The notes under the pieces were generated by a model. The model did no database searches. It saw only the letters and a program-made list of their open reading frames with translations, and was not told where the DNA came from. From assembly GCA_963840445.1 (NCBI GenBank), contig CAWIZC010000017.1, positions 62,001 to 126,000 of the forward strand: 64,000 nucleotides of DNA, given 5' to 3'. The position numbers and the translations under genes were made by a program. Shown piece by piece: positions 16,777 to 27,959 of the stretch. Source of the stretch: AWTP1-13 sp963840445 (GTDB lineage Bacteria; Pseudomonadota; Alphaproteobacteria; Rhizobiales; Hyphomicrobiaceae). The stretch's first letter is position 1. Every line of letters starts with the position of its first letter.

Positions 16777-17703
16777 TCAGCAGCCTGCACCATCCAAGCA
16801 CTGCGCGCACTCGATCTGCACCGTCACGTGATCGACGCCGTAGCGCTCGCGCAATCGCATGCAGATAGCGCGCGTGATGTGTTCGCTGTCGCCGAGATCG
16901 GCTATACGCGCGTGCAGGGTCAGCATCGGCTTCTCCTGCGTCAGCGACCAAGCATGCACATGGTGCACGTTCTCTACGCCTGGAATGGCCGCCACCAGAT
17001 CGGCGCTGATCTGGTCGATGTCGAGATGGTCCGGCGCGCCCTCCAGCAGGATGTGCCCGAACTCGCGCACCAGGAACCAGGCGCTGCGCAGGATAATGCA
17101 GGCCACCAGCACCGACAGCAGCGGGTCGATCGGCGTCCAGCCGCTCCATAGGATCACCAGCGCCGCCACGATCGCCGCGGCCGAACCCAACAGGTCGCCC
17201 ACGACGTGCAGGATGGCGCCGCGCACGTTCAGGTTCTCGCGCTCGGCGCCATGCAGCACCATGAAGGCCGCCACATTCACGGCCAGTCCCAGGATCGCCA
17301 CCGCCAGCATCGGCCCGCCCAAGACCTCGGTTGGTGCGCGCAGGCGGTGCAAGGCCTCCCAAGTCACGGCAATGGCGATGAAGAACATCGTCAACCCATT
17401 GCTGTAGGCGGCAAGAACCTGGAAGCGGTGCGACCCGTAGGTGCGGCGCTGGTCGGCCGGCCTGCGCGCAACGCGTATGGCCAGCCATGCCAGGCCCAGC
17501 GATGCGGCGTCGGCCAGCATGTGGCCCGCATCGGCGACCAGGGCGAGCGAGCCCGAGATGGCCCCCGCGATCGCCTCGGCCACCATGAACCCGCCAGTCA
17601 GCAGGGCCGCCCATCCTAGGCCGCGCGCATTGAACTGGCCGGCGTCCCGGCCGTGCCCATGGCTGTGGCCATGACCCTGATGATGGCTGTGATCGTGGCT
17701 CAT
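16777..17703 (-). CDS. Cation diffusion facilitator (ZitB/CzcD-like)
   Basis: A 308-residue proton-coupled divalent metal exporter of the CDF family, probably for zinc. The N-terminus is histidine-rich (MSHDHSHHQGHGHSHGHG). Six membrane helices follow, with metal-site motifs DAGHMLADAASL (Asp58, His61, Asp65) and HVVGDLLGS (His166, Asp170). The HxxxD in both helix 2 and helix 5 favours Zn over Mn or Fe. The cytoplasmic domain (about 210-295) ends with a cysteine pair (CAQC). ATG 17703 is the first ATG; the upstream TTG-led extension has no support. It ends 2 bp from the convergent MFS gene. Confidence 0.92.
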   Translation of the reverse strand: MSHDHSHHQGHGHSHGHGRDAGQFNARGLGWAALLTGGFMVAEAIAGAISGSLALVADAGHMLADAASLGLAWLAIRVARRPADQRRTYGSHRFQVLAAYSNGLTMFFIAIAVTWEALHRLRAPTEVLGGPMLAVAILGLAVNVAAFMVLHGAERENLNVRGAILHVVGDLLGSAAAIVAALVILWSGWTPIDPLLSVLVACIILRSAWFLVREFGHILLEGAPDHLDIDQISADLVAAIPGVENVHHVHAWSLTQEKPMLTLHARIADLGDSEHITRAICMRLRERYGVDHVTVQIECAQCLDGAGC

Positions 17704-17888
17704 ATGGTCGTTGCTAACCTGCCCAATCCTTGTGCTCAATCAAACATATAGGATCGTGCACACGGAATAATATCACCTCCGCAACTGAGCCGTGGGTTGC
17801 GGCGTGGCGAACCGGGACTCCTTCAGCGTAGGCGGCTATAAGCAGCCCAGAAAACTGCATCCAACAGCCGAGTTTGCCTAGCCCGAGC

Positions 17889-20102
<2,214 letters not shown>

Positions 20103-20696
20103 GAGTTGCTGGCAGGATCCGATGGAGGCGCGATCGATAGGACCGCGCCTCCAGCCCCGCAACATGCGCGCATGCTTAACGCGCATAACAGTCATGCTAG
20201 CAATCCTGTATAGAACCGGCGAGCAAAATATTGCGCCTACCGCGCCCCTAGGCACACGCCCTTCCCACATTCTCTAAGAAGAAGAGAATGCAATGAACTC
20301 TGATGCTTGCGTTGGGTACGTCCTAATGGGCGTTTGGATGCAAGTCCCTAGCGTGAGCCAAAAAGGAACTTTGCGTCACCGGAAATAAAGCTCAAACTTC
20401 GTCTTGGCAGGCTCGGCACCCCGCACCGGGCCCGCTCAAAGAGCAGAGGACCGGCCCCCATACACACGCCTTTGGCCGGTTCTCTTGCTCGAGCAGAAGC
20501 GGTGCCGAAATCCGCCTCACGCCTTGCTTGCATTGAGGGTCAGGGGCTGCCTGCCACGCAAACTCCGTCACGGATCAAGCGGAGCGCTGCCGCCAAGGCG
20601 TTTCCTGTGGCGCAAAATCAAACTTGGCCAATGGCGGTCGATGCCGGCATCGGACTATTATCAGAATTGCGATGCAGCCGGCGGAGACCATTTCCG
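20103..20696. other. 594-bp gap between purL and bolA
   Basis: No convincing gene is seen. A perfect 8-bp inverted repeat (CATTCTCT at 20268-20275 with AGAGAATG at 20283-20290) forms a hairpin with a 7-nt loop but has no T-tract. The reading frame of bolA stays open upstream to about 20472, but that part has poor composition and no start signal. Confidence 0.5.
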
Positions 20697-20933
20697 ATGC
20701 CCATGGACTCAAAGGAGATCGCGCGCCTGATCAAGGCTCGCTTTCCCGATGCGGAGGTCACCATCAGGGATCTCGCCGGCGACGGCGATCATTTCGCCGC
20801 GCATGTGGTCGCCAAGGAATTCACCGGCAAGACCCGCGTGCAGCAGCACAAAATGGTCTACGACGCCCTGGAAGGCCGCATGGGTGGCGTGCTGCATGCC
20901 TTGGCCCTCACCACCGCGGCCCCCAAAAGTTGA
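20697..20933 (+). CDS. BolA family protein
   Basis: A 78-residue BolA-like protein with the class II fold: MDSKEIARLIKARFPDAEV, then DGDHFAAHVVAKEFTGKTRV and QQHKMVYDAL. The conserved His in GDHF and the His in QQHK are the ligands that hold a [2Fe-2S] cluster with a monothiol glutaredoxin. The grxD gene follows 88 bp downstream, so the two very likely act together in iron sensing or cluster delivery. ATG 20697 has GGAG 10 bp upstream. Confidence 0.93.
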   Translation: MPMDSKEIARLIKARFPDAEVTIRDLAGDGDHFAAHVVAKEFTGKTRVQQHKMVYDALEGRMGGVLHALALTTAAPKS

Positions 20934-21021
20934 CTTTGCAATGGGCTTACCCACATCCTCAGCGTGAACCGCAGACAGCCGGCAAGCCGCTGTCGACGTG
21001 TCGTCTTGGAAAGGAAGCAGC

Positions 21022-21372
21022 ATGAGCGAGCAAGCCGTACACGACTGGATTCGCAAGGCGATTGCCAGCAATGACGTCGTGTTGTTCATGAAAGGCACGA
21101 AGACCTTCCCGCAATGCGGCTTCTCCAGCCAGGTGGCACAAATCCTGGGCCACATGGGCGTCGACTACAAGGACGTCAACGTACTGGAAGACATGAGTAT
21201 TCGCGAAGGCATCAAGAGCTTTTCGGACTGGCCGACCATTCCTCAGCTGTACGTCAAGGGCGAATTCGTCGGTGGCTGTGACATCATCCGCGAGATGTTT
21301 CAGCAGGGCGAGTTGCAACAGCTGTTCGACGACAAGGCCGTAACCTACGACCGGGCCAAAATGACCGCCTGA
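21022..21372 (+). CDS. grxD: Monothiol glutaredoxin Grx4
   Basis: A 116-residue monothiol glutaredoxin with the active-site motif CGFS at Cys32-Ser35, preceded by FMKGTKTFPQ. TIPQLYVKGEFVGGCDII provides the glutathione-binding cis-proline and GG-CD motifs. Proteins of this type carry a glutathione-ligated [2Fe-2S] cluster and pair with BolA. The upstream bolA gene supports this. ATG 21022 follows GGAAAGGAAG. It is not an enzyme for general disulfide reduction. Confidence 0.95.
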   Translation: MSEQAVHDWIRKAIASNDVVLFMKGTKTFPQCGFSSQVAQILGHMGVDYKDVNVLEDMSIREGIKSFSDWPTIPQLYVKGEFVGGCDIIREMFQQGELQQLFDDKAVTYDRAKMTA

Positions 21373-21396
21373 GCGGGCCGGCTCAGCCGACATATT

Positions 21397-21430
21397 GCCG
21401 CCGCCTCTCCCCGACATAGCTGGCGGCGGC
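21397..21430 (+). terminator. GC-rich hairpin after grxD
   Basis: GCCGCCGCC (21397-21405) pairs perfectly with GGCGGCGGC (21422-21430) over a 16-nt loop, 24 bp past the grxD stop. There is no run of T, so it may be a processing or attenuation hairpin rather than a strong intrinsic terminator. Confidence 0.4.
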
Positions 21431-21458
21431 GTTCTAGTTCCGGGAAAGCCCACCGCGC

Positions 21459-22526
21459 ATGACGCTCGGAGGCCGTCGATTTTTGTTGAGCCTGGCCATT
21501 GTCGCCGCCAGCGTTTGCTTGGCGCTCGGCGTGAGCCTCCCCATCATAAAGCTCACCAAGTTTGTGTTCTTCACCTACGAGCATTCGTTGATTTCGACCG
21601 TGAATGCTCTGATCCGCTCCGGGCAGACCTTTCTCGGCGTGACAGTGCTGATCTTCTCGATCATCCTGCCGATCCTCAAACTGCTCTACCTGCTGCTGCT
21701 TTCGACGCTGCCGCAGAAGGAGCTGCGCCGCCTCTCCCGCCATCTGCGCGCGTTGGAGTGGCTCGGCAAGTGGTCGATGCACGATGTACTTGTGCTGTCG
21801 CTGTCGATCTTCTTCATCAAATCGCAGGGCGTATACGACGCCAAGAGCCTCAATGGCGTGTACTTTTTCACCGCCGCGGTGATGTTCATGATCCTCGCCT
21901 ACGCTTGGCTGGGCAGTGACGTCACGGCCGCCGAAAAGCTCAACGCCGCACCTGCCAAGCCTGCGCCGCCCACCTCGACGCTGCGCAACTTCGCCTTCAG
22001 CTTCCTTATCATCCTCGCAACAGTCTTCTTCGCGCTTGGCGTCATGCTGCCGGCCATGCGCTTCACGACTGTATTCGTCTGGACCAACCAGCATTCGATC
22101 GCCACTATCATCTGGGCGCTCTACAAGAACGAGGAATTCTTCCTCTGCTTCGTCATCTTCATGTTCTCGATCTTCTTCCCCTTTCTGAAGTTGTTCTATC
22201 TGCTCACACTGGTCACCTCGCCGGACATGCCGGCCGAGTTCCGCGACAAATCAATCTCGGCCATGGAATGGCTCGGACGCTATTCGATGACCGATGTGAT
22301 GGTGTTGGCGCTGATGATCTTTTACATAAACGCATCAGGCCACACGGAGGCCTCGGTGCTGCCCGGCGTCTACTTCTTCGCCGCTTCGACCCTGATGACC
22401 ATGTTCGCCTACGGTTGGGCGAACTCGATCAATCCCGGCACCGCCCCAAGGCACGCCAGCCTGCAGGCCCGGCTTGCCAGCCTCACCCCTCCGACTGGCA
22501 TCGCACCTCGTGAGCGTGCTTTTTGA
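21459..22526 (+). CDS. Paraquat-inducible protein A family protein (PqiA-like)
   Basis: A 355-residue integral membrane protein made of two homologous halves, each with four predicted helices. Conserved pairs are EHSLISTVNALI and QHSIATIIWALY, FSIILPILKLLYLL and FSIFFPFLKLFYLL, and EWLGKWSMHDVLVLS and EWLGRYSMTDVMVLA. These define the PqiA domain. PqiA proteins work with MCE-domain partners in lipid traffic across the envelope. No MCE gene is nearby. The CxxC zinc ribbons of enterobacterial PqiA are missing. It follows grxD by 86 bp. Confidence 0.85.
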   Translation: MTLGGRRFLLSLAIVAASVCLALGVSLPIIKLTKFVFFTYEHSLISTVNALIRSGQTFLGVTVLIFSIILPILKLLYLLLLSTLPQKELRRLSRHLRALEWLGKWSMHDVLVLSLSIFFIKSQGVYDAKSLNGVYFFTAAVMFMILAYAWLGSDVTAAEKLNAAPAKPAPPTSTLRNFAFSFLIILATVFFALGVMLPAMRFTTVFVWTNQHSIATIIWALYKNEEFFLCFVIFMFSIFFPFLKLFYLLTLVTSPDMPAEFRDKSISAMEWLGRYSMTDVMVLALMIFYINASGHTEASVLPGVYFFAASTLMTMFAYGWANSINPGTAPRHASLQARLASLTPPTGIAPRERAF

Positions 22527-22665
22527 GCCACTCCCTATGACCAAACACCGTTTTCCACAACCTCAGGCAGCCCTTGCCAAAATTCGTGCTGGGTTCATGG
22601 CTTTAGTTCGGCGCATGATGCGCCCGCGCTTGGCTGTCGTCTGCGTAGCAGGAAGTAACGCCATC

Positions 22666-23323
22666 ATGAGCCCGCGCCGCACACGTTGTCTTGCCCCCGT
22701 GCTGACGGTTGTCCTGTCGGCACAGTTGGCTGCGTGCGCGCTTTCCGGCGGTGGTGAGCCAAGCACCGAGTTGAGTGATCCCGGCTTAGCCACGCGCCCT
22801 TCGACGGCTGGCGTGGTGGACAACACCCAATTGCCGAAGCGCTGCTGGTCCCGCCAAGACCGCCGCCCGCCCTGAGCCAGCGAAACCTGCTGTCCGCGCG
22901 GAACCCGCGAAGCCAGCCGGCAAAACCGAAGTGGCTACGGCCACCAAGACCGATGTGGCTCCGTGTGCTTCCGGCGGCGGCTGCGTGACTCAGCTCAAGC
23001 GCATGGTCGACGGTACCAATCGCACCTGGATCGGCCGTCCCGAGCCACCGCAGCAGTTTGCGGACGGCACTCGCCTGTTCGCCTATCGCGCGCTGCGTCC
23101 CAACCTGAGCTGCCGCGAATTGAGCCTTGCGCTGACCGAGATCGACACCTCCAGCAAGCGGCTTCTCGATCCGGCTTCGGCCGTCGGCAGCGATCGTGCG
23201 CAGCGCGTTGCTGCACTCGCTACGGATGTTGCAGGTGAGCTCCGCAGCGAGCACGCCAGCCGTTGCACGGCCGCCGGCACTCGCACTACGGCCGCCGGCG
23301 CCGAGCCCGCGCAGTCCCAATAA
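22666..23323 (+). CDS. Hypothetical lipoprotein, frameshifted
   Basis: The gene starts MSPRRTRCLAPVLTVVL with a lipobox LAAC at Cys24, so it is probably anchored in the outer membrane. A repetitive Ala/Pro/Lys linker follows, then a globular part with VTQLKRMVDGTNRTWIGRP and RALRPNLSCRELSLAL. The frame breaks at CCGAAGCGCTGC; removing C22840 gives PKAAGPAKTAARPEPAKPAV and continues to the stop at 23323. Restored length is about 218 residues. I do not recognise the family. It ends 12 bp from the convergent rpsD. Confidence 0.75.
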
Positions 23324-23335
23324 AACGATGCCTGA

Positions 23336-23953
23336 TTAGCGGCTGTAGAACTCAACCACCAGATTGGGTTCCATGTGCACTGGGAACGGCACGTCGGCGA
23401 GCGCCGGAACGCGCGTCAGCTTGGCCGTCATCTTGTTGTGGTCGGCCTCGACGTAGTCCGGCACATCGCGCTCCGCGCTCTTGATGGCCTCCAGAACCAA
23501 CGCCAGCTGCTTGGCCTTGCCTTGCACCTCGACCACGTCGTTGACGCGGCAACGGTAGCTCGCAACATTCACCCTGCGGCCGTTCACCGTCACGTGCCCA
23601 TGACTCACCAGCTGGCGCGCGGCGAACACGGTCGGCACGAACTTGGCACGATACACGACCGCATCGAGCCGGCGCTCCAGCAGGCCGATCAGATGCTCGG
23701 AGGTCGAGCCCTTGAGGCGCGCCGCCTCCTTGTAGACCCGGCTGAACTGGCGCTCGCCGATGTTGCCGTAGTAGCCCTTCAGCTTTTGCTTGGCGCGCAG
23801 CTGTTGACCATAGTCGGACAGCTTGCTGCTGCGCCGCTCCCCGTGCTGGCCGGGCCGTGTCTCCCGCTTGTTGATGGGGCTCTTGGGCCGGCCCCAGATG
23901 TTCTGGCCGAGGCGGCGGTCGATCTTGTGCTTGGCGCGGACGCGCTTGGTCAT
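23336..23953 (-). CDS. rpsD: 30S ribosomal protein S4
   Basis: A 205-residue S4, the primary 16S rRNA-binding protein that nucleates the 30S body. It shows MTKRVRAKHKIDRRLGQNIW, the RPGQHGERRSSKLSDYG linker, and the S4 RNA-binding domain with LERRLDAVVYRAKF and SHGHVTVNGRRVNV. The end VPFPVHMEPNLVVEFYSR is the standard alphaproteobacterial C-terminus. Like most alphaproteobacterial rpsD genes it is outside the main ribosomal operon. There are no zinc cysteines (C- type). Confidence 0.97.
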   Translation of the reverse strand: MTKRVRAKHKIDRRLGQNIWGRPKSPINKRETRPGQHGERRSSKLSDYGQQLRAKQKLKGYYGNIGERQFSRVYKEAARLKGSTSEHLIGLLERRLDAVVYRAKFVPTVFAARQLVSHGHVTVNGRRVNVASYRCRVNDVVEVQGKAKQLALVLEAIKSAERDVPDYVEADHNKMTAKLTRVPALADVPFPVHMEPNLVVEFYSR

Positions 23954-24155
23954 TGATAGTACTCCAGTGGTCGCCGAGGGCGATCGTGGCAGGTGTGGAG
24001 CACCCCCTCCTCTGCCCACAGGTACGCTGCAGGCCGACAGGCATCCATCGACAAAACGGATGCCACAGGTGTGCGATGAAGCGAGCTGTTGCCCGCGCGG
24101 GCGGTTATAGCGGAAAGTCAAGCCACGTCAATGCGGTCGCGGAAACACCCGCCGG

Positions 24156-24780
24156 CTACTTGGTTATCGTGCCGGAAATGGGCTCGACGCGCTGGGCTGG
24201 TTGCTCACCTTTGGCGGCCGGGATGGCCAGAGCCTCGTTGATGTAGGCCAGAACCCGCGACTTGATGTCTTCGCGCAGCCGATCCGTGCACGGCTCGGTC
24301 CACACCGGACCTTTAGTAATCATCTCCGAGCCCGGCCTCGCCGTCGCCCTCGAACGTGACCCGCATGCTGCCCGTCAGGTAGGCCACTGTCGACACGTGC
24401 AGGAGGGTGATGAACACTAGCTGTTGCTTGGTCCATCTGTCGGAGGCGACTTCTCGCTGCATCATGCTCTGGAAATTGGCGGTCTGCTCCTCCGGCAGAT
24501 TGCAGTACTGGGCTCTCGCGGAGCGGTCGGCGACCGTGACGATCTCCCTGGCCTTCTCCAGGGGCACCATGATCTCATTCTTCTTCGTGCGGTCTATGGT
24601 GATCACTTCGCCGTTCGGCTGGCGGAACTGGCGTGGGATGGTGTTGAAGGCAAAGTCCATCAGCAGCGTGACCGCGCGATCGCTTTGCCCTTTGGCCTGA
24701 GCACGCACTGCCAGCGGCGCCGCAATCGTCGTTGCCGACAAAAGCACCGCGACGGACGTCCTCGCGCGCCTCCACGTCAT
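24156..24780 (-). CDS. Exported hypothetical protein, frameshifted
   Basis: A signal peptide (MTWRRARTSVAVLLSATTIA, cut near VRAQA) is followed by a globular region with VTLLMDFAFNTIPRQFRQPN. The conserved-looking C-terminal part was hidden by a frameshift: reading ends early at GLGDDY. Removing one C of the pair at 24326-24327 yields EMITKGPVWTEPCTDRLRED and a natural stop at 24156-24158. The restored product is about 207 residues with cysteines in QYCNLP and EPCTD. I do not recognise the family. The start at ATG 24780 is set by the signal peptide. Confidence 0.68.
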
Positions 24781-24886
24781 CCGAAGCCCCTGTTGCGCCT
24801 GCTTTTTTGCGCTGTCGTTGTGTCCCTGGCCCGGCCGTGCCCAAACGCCGAGCAAGGTCAATGGCTCGGGCCAAATCGCGGCATAA

Positions 24887-26131
24887 CTATGGCGGGCTTC
24901 GCACACCGCGCTTGGAATGCACCAGGGCTTTGACTATCCCGCGCAAGGTGCGGATTTCCTGTTGCGTTGCACCCATGCGGGTAAACATGGTGCGCATGTT
25001 CTGCACCATGCTCGGCCGCTTCTCGGGCGGATTGAAAAAGCCGTTGTGCTCCAGCTCACGCTCGATGTGTTCAAAGAACGCCAGCAGCTCGTCCTTGGAG
25101 GCGGGCGGCGAGCCGCGCGTGCGCAAGCCGGGTTGCAGGGGCTCCTCGTAGGTCGTCACCCGGCCAATCGAGCCCTGACCCGACTGCTTCATCCATTCGT
25201 AGCTGATCAGCAGGACGGCCTGCGCCAGATTGAGAGAGGCAAAGTTGCTGCTGACCGGCGCCATCACCACGGCGTCGGCGTTGGCCACCTCCTCGGTCTC
25301 CAGGCCGTTGCGCTCCGGTCCGAACAGGATGCCGCAGCGCTGCCCTTCTGCCAGCCGCCGCCGCATCTCCGCCACCGCCTGCTCGGGCGTGAGCACGGGT
25401 TTGGCGAGGTCGCGCTGGCGCGCCGTCGTCGCACAGACCCAGTTGAGGCCCATAAGCGCGGCGTCAAGCGTGGCAGAGGCATCGGCACCGTCGATGACAA
25501 AGTTGGCGCCGGAAGCGGCGACGCGCGCCTTCTCGTTAGGCCAACCGTCGCGCGGATCGACTAGCCGCAAGTCCTCGAGTCCGAAGTTGGCCATGGCGCG
25601 CGCCACCATGCCGATGTTGTCAGCCAGCTGCGGCCGGACCAAAATGACGACCGGCGCATCGCCGATCCGCTGCCCCGGTCCGCCGCTGCGATCCGCGCGG
25701 CGTGTGCCGTGCCGCAGCTTGCGGATCACGCGGCGTGCCCAATACCAGTACTCCTCGCCCGCCCAGGTCTTGGCGAGATGCTCCAGGCTCGGCGCCGAGA
25801 TCTTCTCGGTGCCCTGTCCCAGCAGACGGATAGCCGGTTCGGCGATGTCGATTTGCCCATATCGGGCGACGAACGCATCGAACGACTGGACGCCGAGCCT
25901 CTGCGTGCGCAGCCGACAACCGGGACAGGCCGCGTCGTCGGCTTCGCAGCGCCGCTCTGCACAATAGACGAGGACGGGCTCGACAGCGGCGCGGTCAAGG
26001 CCCGGGATGCCGAACTCGGCCAGCCCCGGACCGATCGTCTTCTCATGGCAGGCGTGCACAACCGCCGCCACGGAGATGGCGGTACCGGCCAGCCGCGGCT
26101 CGCTCGCCTCAATGACTATGTTCGAGCTCAC
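24887..26131 (-). CDS. trmJ: TrmJ-like tRNA 2'-O-methyltransferase with N-terminal extension
   Basis: Residues about 158-414 are a SpoU/TrmJ methyltransferase that 2'-O-methylates position 32 of tRNAs. It has VVILVRPQLADNIGMVARAM, then the SPOUT knot motifs GILFGPERNGLETEEV and NFASLNLAQAVLLISYEW. Residues 1-157 are an extension I do not recognise. It carries a cysteine cluster CX4CX6CX2C (Cys57, 62, 69, 72) and a helical part with EYWYWARRVIRKL. Codon third positions are GC-rich throughout, and GTG 26131 has AGGA 7 bp upstream, so the extension appears to be translated. Usual TrmJ proteins are about 250-270 residues; this one has 414. Confidence 0.85.
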   Translation of the reverse strand: MSSNIVIEASEPRLAGTAISVAAVVHACHEKTIGPGLAEFGIPGLDRAAVEPVLVYCAERRCEADDAACPGCRLRTQRLGVQSFDAFVARYGQIDIAEPAIRLLGQGTEKISAPSLEHLAKTWAGEEYWYWARRVIRKLRHGTRRADRSGGPGQRIGDAPVVILVRPQLADNIGMVARAMANFGLEDLRLVDPRDGWPNEKARVAASGANFVIDGADASATLDAALMGLNWVCATTARQRDLAKPVLTPEQAVAEMRRRLAEGQRCGILFGPERNGLETEEVANADAVVMAPVSSNFASLNLAQAVLLISYEWMKQSGQGSIGRVTTYEEPLQPGLRTRGSPPASKDELLAFFEHIERELEHNGFFNPPEKRPSMVQNMRTMFTRMGATQQEIRTLRGIVKALVHSKRGVRSPP

Positions 26132-26160
26132 TTGGCCATCCTTGCGTGTGCATGGTCGCG

Positions 26161-26856
26161 TCAGACCGAACGGGTCAGACCTCCGTCGACCCGCAGGTTC
26201 TGTCCAGTGATGTAGGCAGCGCCGGCAGATGCCAGGAAGGAGATCGTGGCGGCGATCTCCTCGCTCGTACCGTATCGCTGCATCGGCACTGAGCTGCGGC
26301 GCTCCTCCGTCGCGGGCAGGCTGTCAATCCACCCCGGAAGCACATTGTTCATGCGCACGTTGTCTGCTGCATATTGGTCGGCAAAGACCTTCGTGAATGC
26401 GGCAAGTCCAGCTCGGAAGACAGCCGAAGTGGGAAACATCGGACTTGGTTCGAAGGCCCAGGCGGTCGAGACGTTGATGATGGCGCCGCCCTTTTGCTGC
26501 GCCATGGTGGGCGCAACCAAGCGGGTCGGCCGGATCACATTCATCAGGTAAGTGTCCAGCCCGGCGTGCCACTACTCATCAGTGATCTTCAGGATCTGCT
26601 CGCGTGGTCCGTGCCCCGCGCTGTTCACCAGCACGTCGATCCGGCCCCACGCGACCAAGACCTGATCCACGAGGCGCTTCAGGTCATCGTTGGATTGGTT
26701 GGAGCCTGTCACACCAATGCCGCCAAGCTCCTTGGCGAGGGTTTCGCCCTTTCCCGAGGACGATAGGATCGCGACCTTATAACCATCCTGCGCCAGCCGA
26801 CGCGCTGCCGCGGCCCCCATGCCGCTTCCGCCGGCCGTGACGATTGCAACTTGCAT
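26161..26856 (-). pseudogene. SDR family oxidoreductase with in-frame TAG
   Basis: Both halves of a classical short-chain dehydrogenase are in one frame. The first has IVTAGGSGMGAAAARRLA (NAD-binding TGxxxGxG) and VLVNSAG. The second has NVSTAWAFEPSPMF, where the usual YxxxK is changed (no Tyr-x3-Lys), and ITGQNLRVDGGLT. A TAG at 26572-26574 interrupts between KITDE and WHAGLDTYL, where homologues have an acidic residue before Trp. No frameshift is needed. It may be a base-call error or true decay. Altered catalytic residues in the second half favour decay or a non-enzymatic role. Confidence 0.7.
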
Positions 26857-26889
26857 TGGCCACCTCCCAAACCGCTTCTACTGCAGGGC

Positions 26890-27775
26890 CTACAGGAAAT
26901 CCTTCAGCACGGGCGATCACCTCATCGCCGCGCTGATGCACGACCCAGTGATCGGCGCCCTCGATCTCGCGCAGCACGACCGGATGGTCGCAATAGTCTT
27001 GCAGCGTGCTCCGAGTTACCGGCAACAACGCCCGATCCTGCATACCCCAGATCACCAGGTGCGGCATGCGCACCCTGAGCTGCGCTGGATCGAGCCTCGG
27101 CACCTTGGCCATGTCCACCGTTTGGCCGACCTTCGGCACCACTAGCGGGCTCGCCCGGTACCAGTTCAGCATACCGGTTAGCGCGCCCGGTTCCGACCAT
27201 CCTTGCAGATAGGTGGCCCGCTTGTCGGTCGTCATCCAGGCCAGATCACCGAACCGCGCCACCATCCGCATCAGACCGGCATGGCCATTGGCAGACAGCT
27301 CCTGCTCGGCATGGTCGGCACGCAACTCGTGCATGTACGAGCTTGTCGCCTGCTGCGCCGCATCCTCGATCAGGCTGCGCTGGAAGGGGCCCGGATGCAC
27401 CCCGTTGATGATGGCGAGCTTGGCGACGCGCCTTGGCGCCGCGATCGCCATGGCATAGGCGACCGCCCCGCCCCAGTCGTGTCCAACCAGCGCGAAAGGC
27501 CGCGCGGGCGACAGCTGTTCGGCAAGCGCCAGCATGTCGCGTACCAGGTGCTTAATAGCATAGGCTGCCACGCCCTCTGGCTTGCTGGACCGCCCATACC
27601 CGCGCTGGTCGGGCGCCGCCGCATGGTGCGTGCCCGCGAACGCCGGCATCACCTCCGCCCAGCTGTCCGCATGCTCGGGAAAGCCATGCAGGAACAGCAG
27701 CAGCGGCGCGCCGGTATCGCCCGCACTGCGCACGTCGAGATCGATGCCGTTAGCCCGGATGGTCGTGCGCCGCAT
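26890..27775 (-). CDS. Alpha/beta hydrolase, epoxide hydrolase-like, C-terminal frameshift
   Basis: An alpha/beta hydrolase with an aspartate nucleophile: HGFPEHADSWAEV (oxyanion HGxP), Asp100 in VGHDWGGAVAY, Asp247 in WGMQDRALLP and His276 in GADHWVVHQ. The HDWGG elbow is typical of epoxide hydrolases and haloacetate/haloalkane dehalogenases, so it acts through an alkyl-enzyme ester. The natural end is displaced: one missing base near 26909-26912 would give VIARVLKDFL and a stop at 26890-26892. Otherwise the frame runs on into the SDR gene. Restored length is about 295 residues. The substrate is unknown. Confidence 0.82.
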
Positions 27776-27959
27776 CGGTCGCCTCCGCAGCCGCCAGGGC
27801 GGCGGCGCTCACTCAACCTGCCCAAAGCGCGGGCATCTGTCGAGGCGTGCCCCGCTTGCGACCAGAGCATATCTTTGCGCTCCCGTGGCCTAGTGCTATA
27901 GGGGCGCGAGCAAAGCTTCCCCACGAGTTGCGAGGCGCGAGAGCGAGGTCGATCCAGCC

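Noticed and set aside
20290..20400. Possible group II intron-like or riboswitch sequence between purL and bolA
   Set aside because: I could not form a domain V or a known riboswitch fold; only an 8-bp hairpin is secure.
20472..20696. N-terminal extension of bolA
   Set aside because: The sequence does not resemble BolA, and a ribosome binding site supports the start at 20697.
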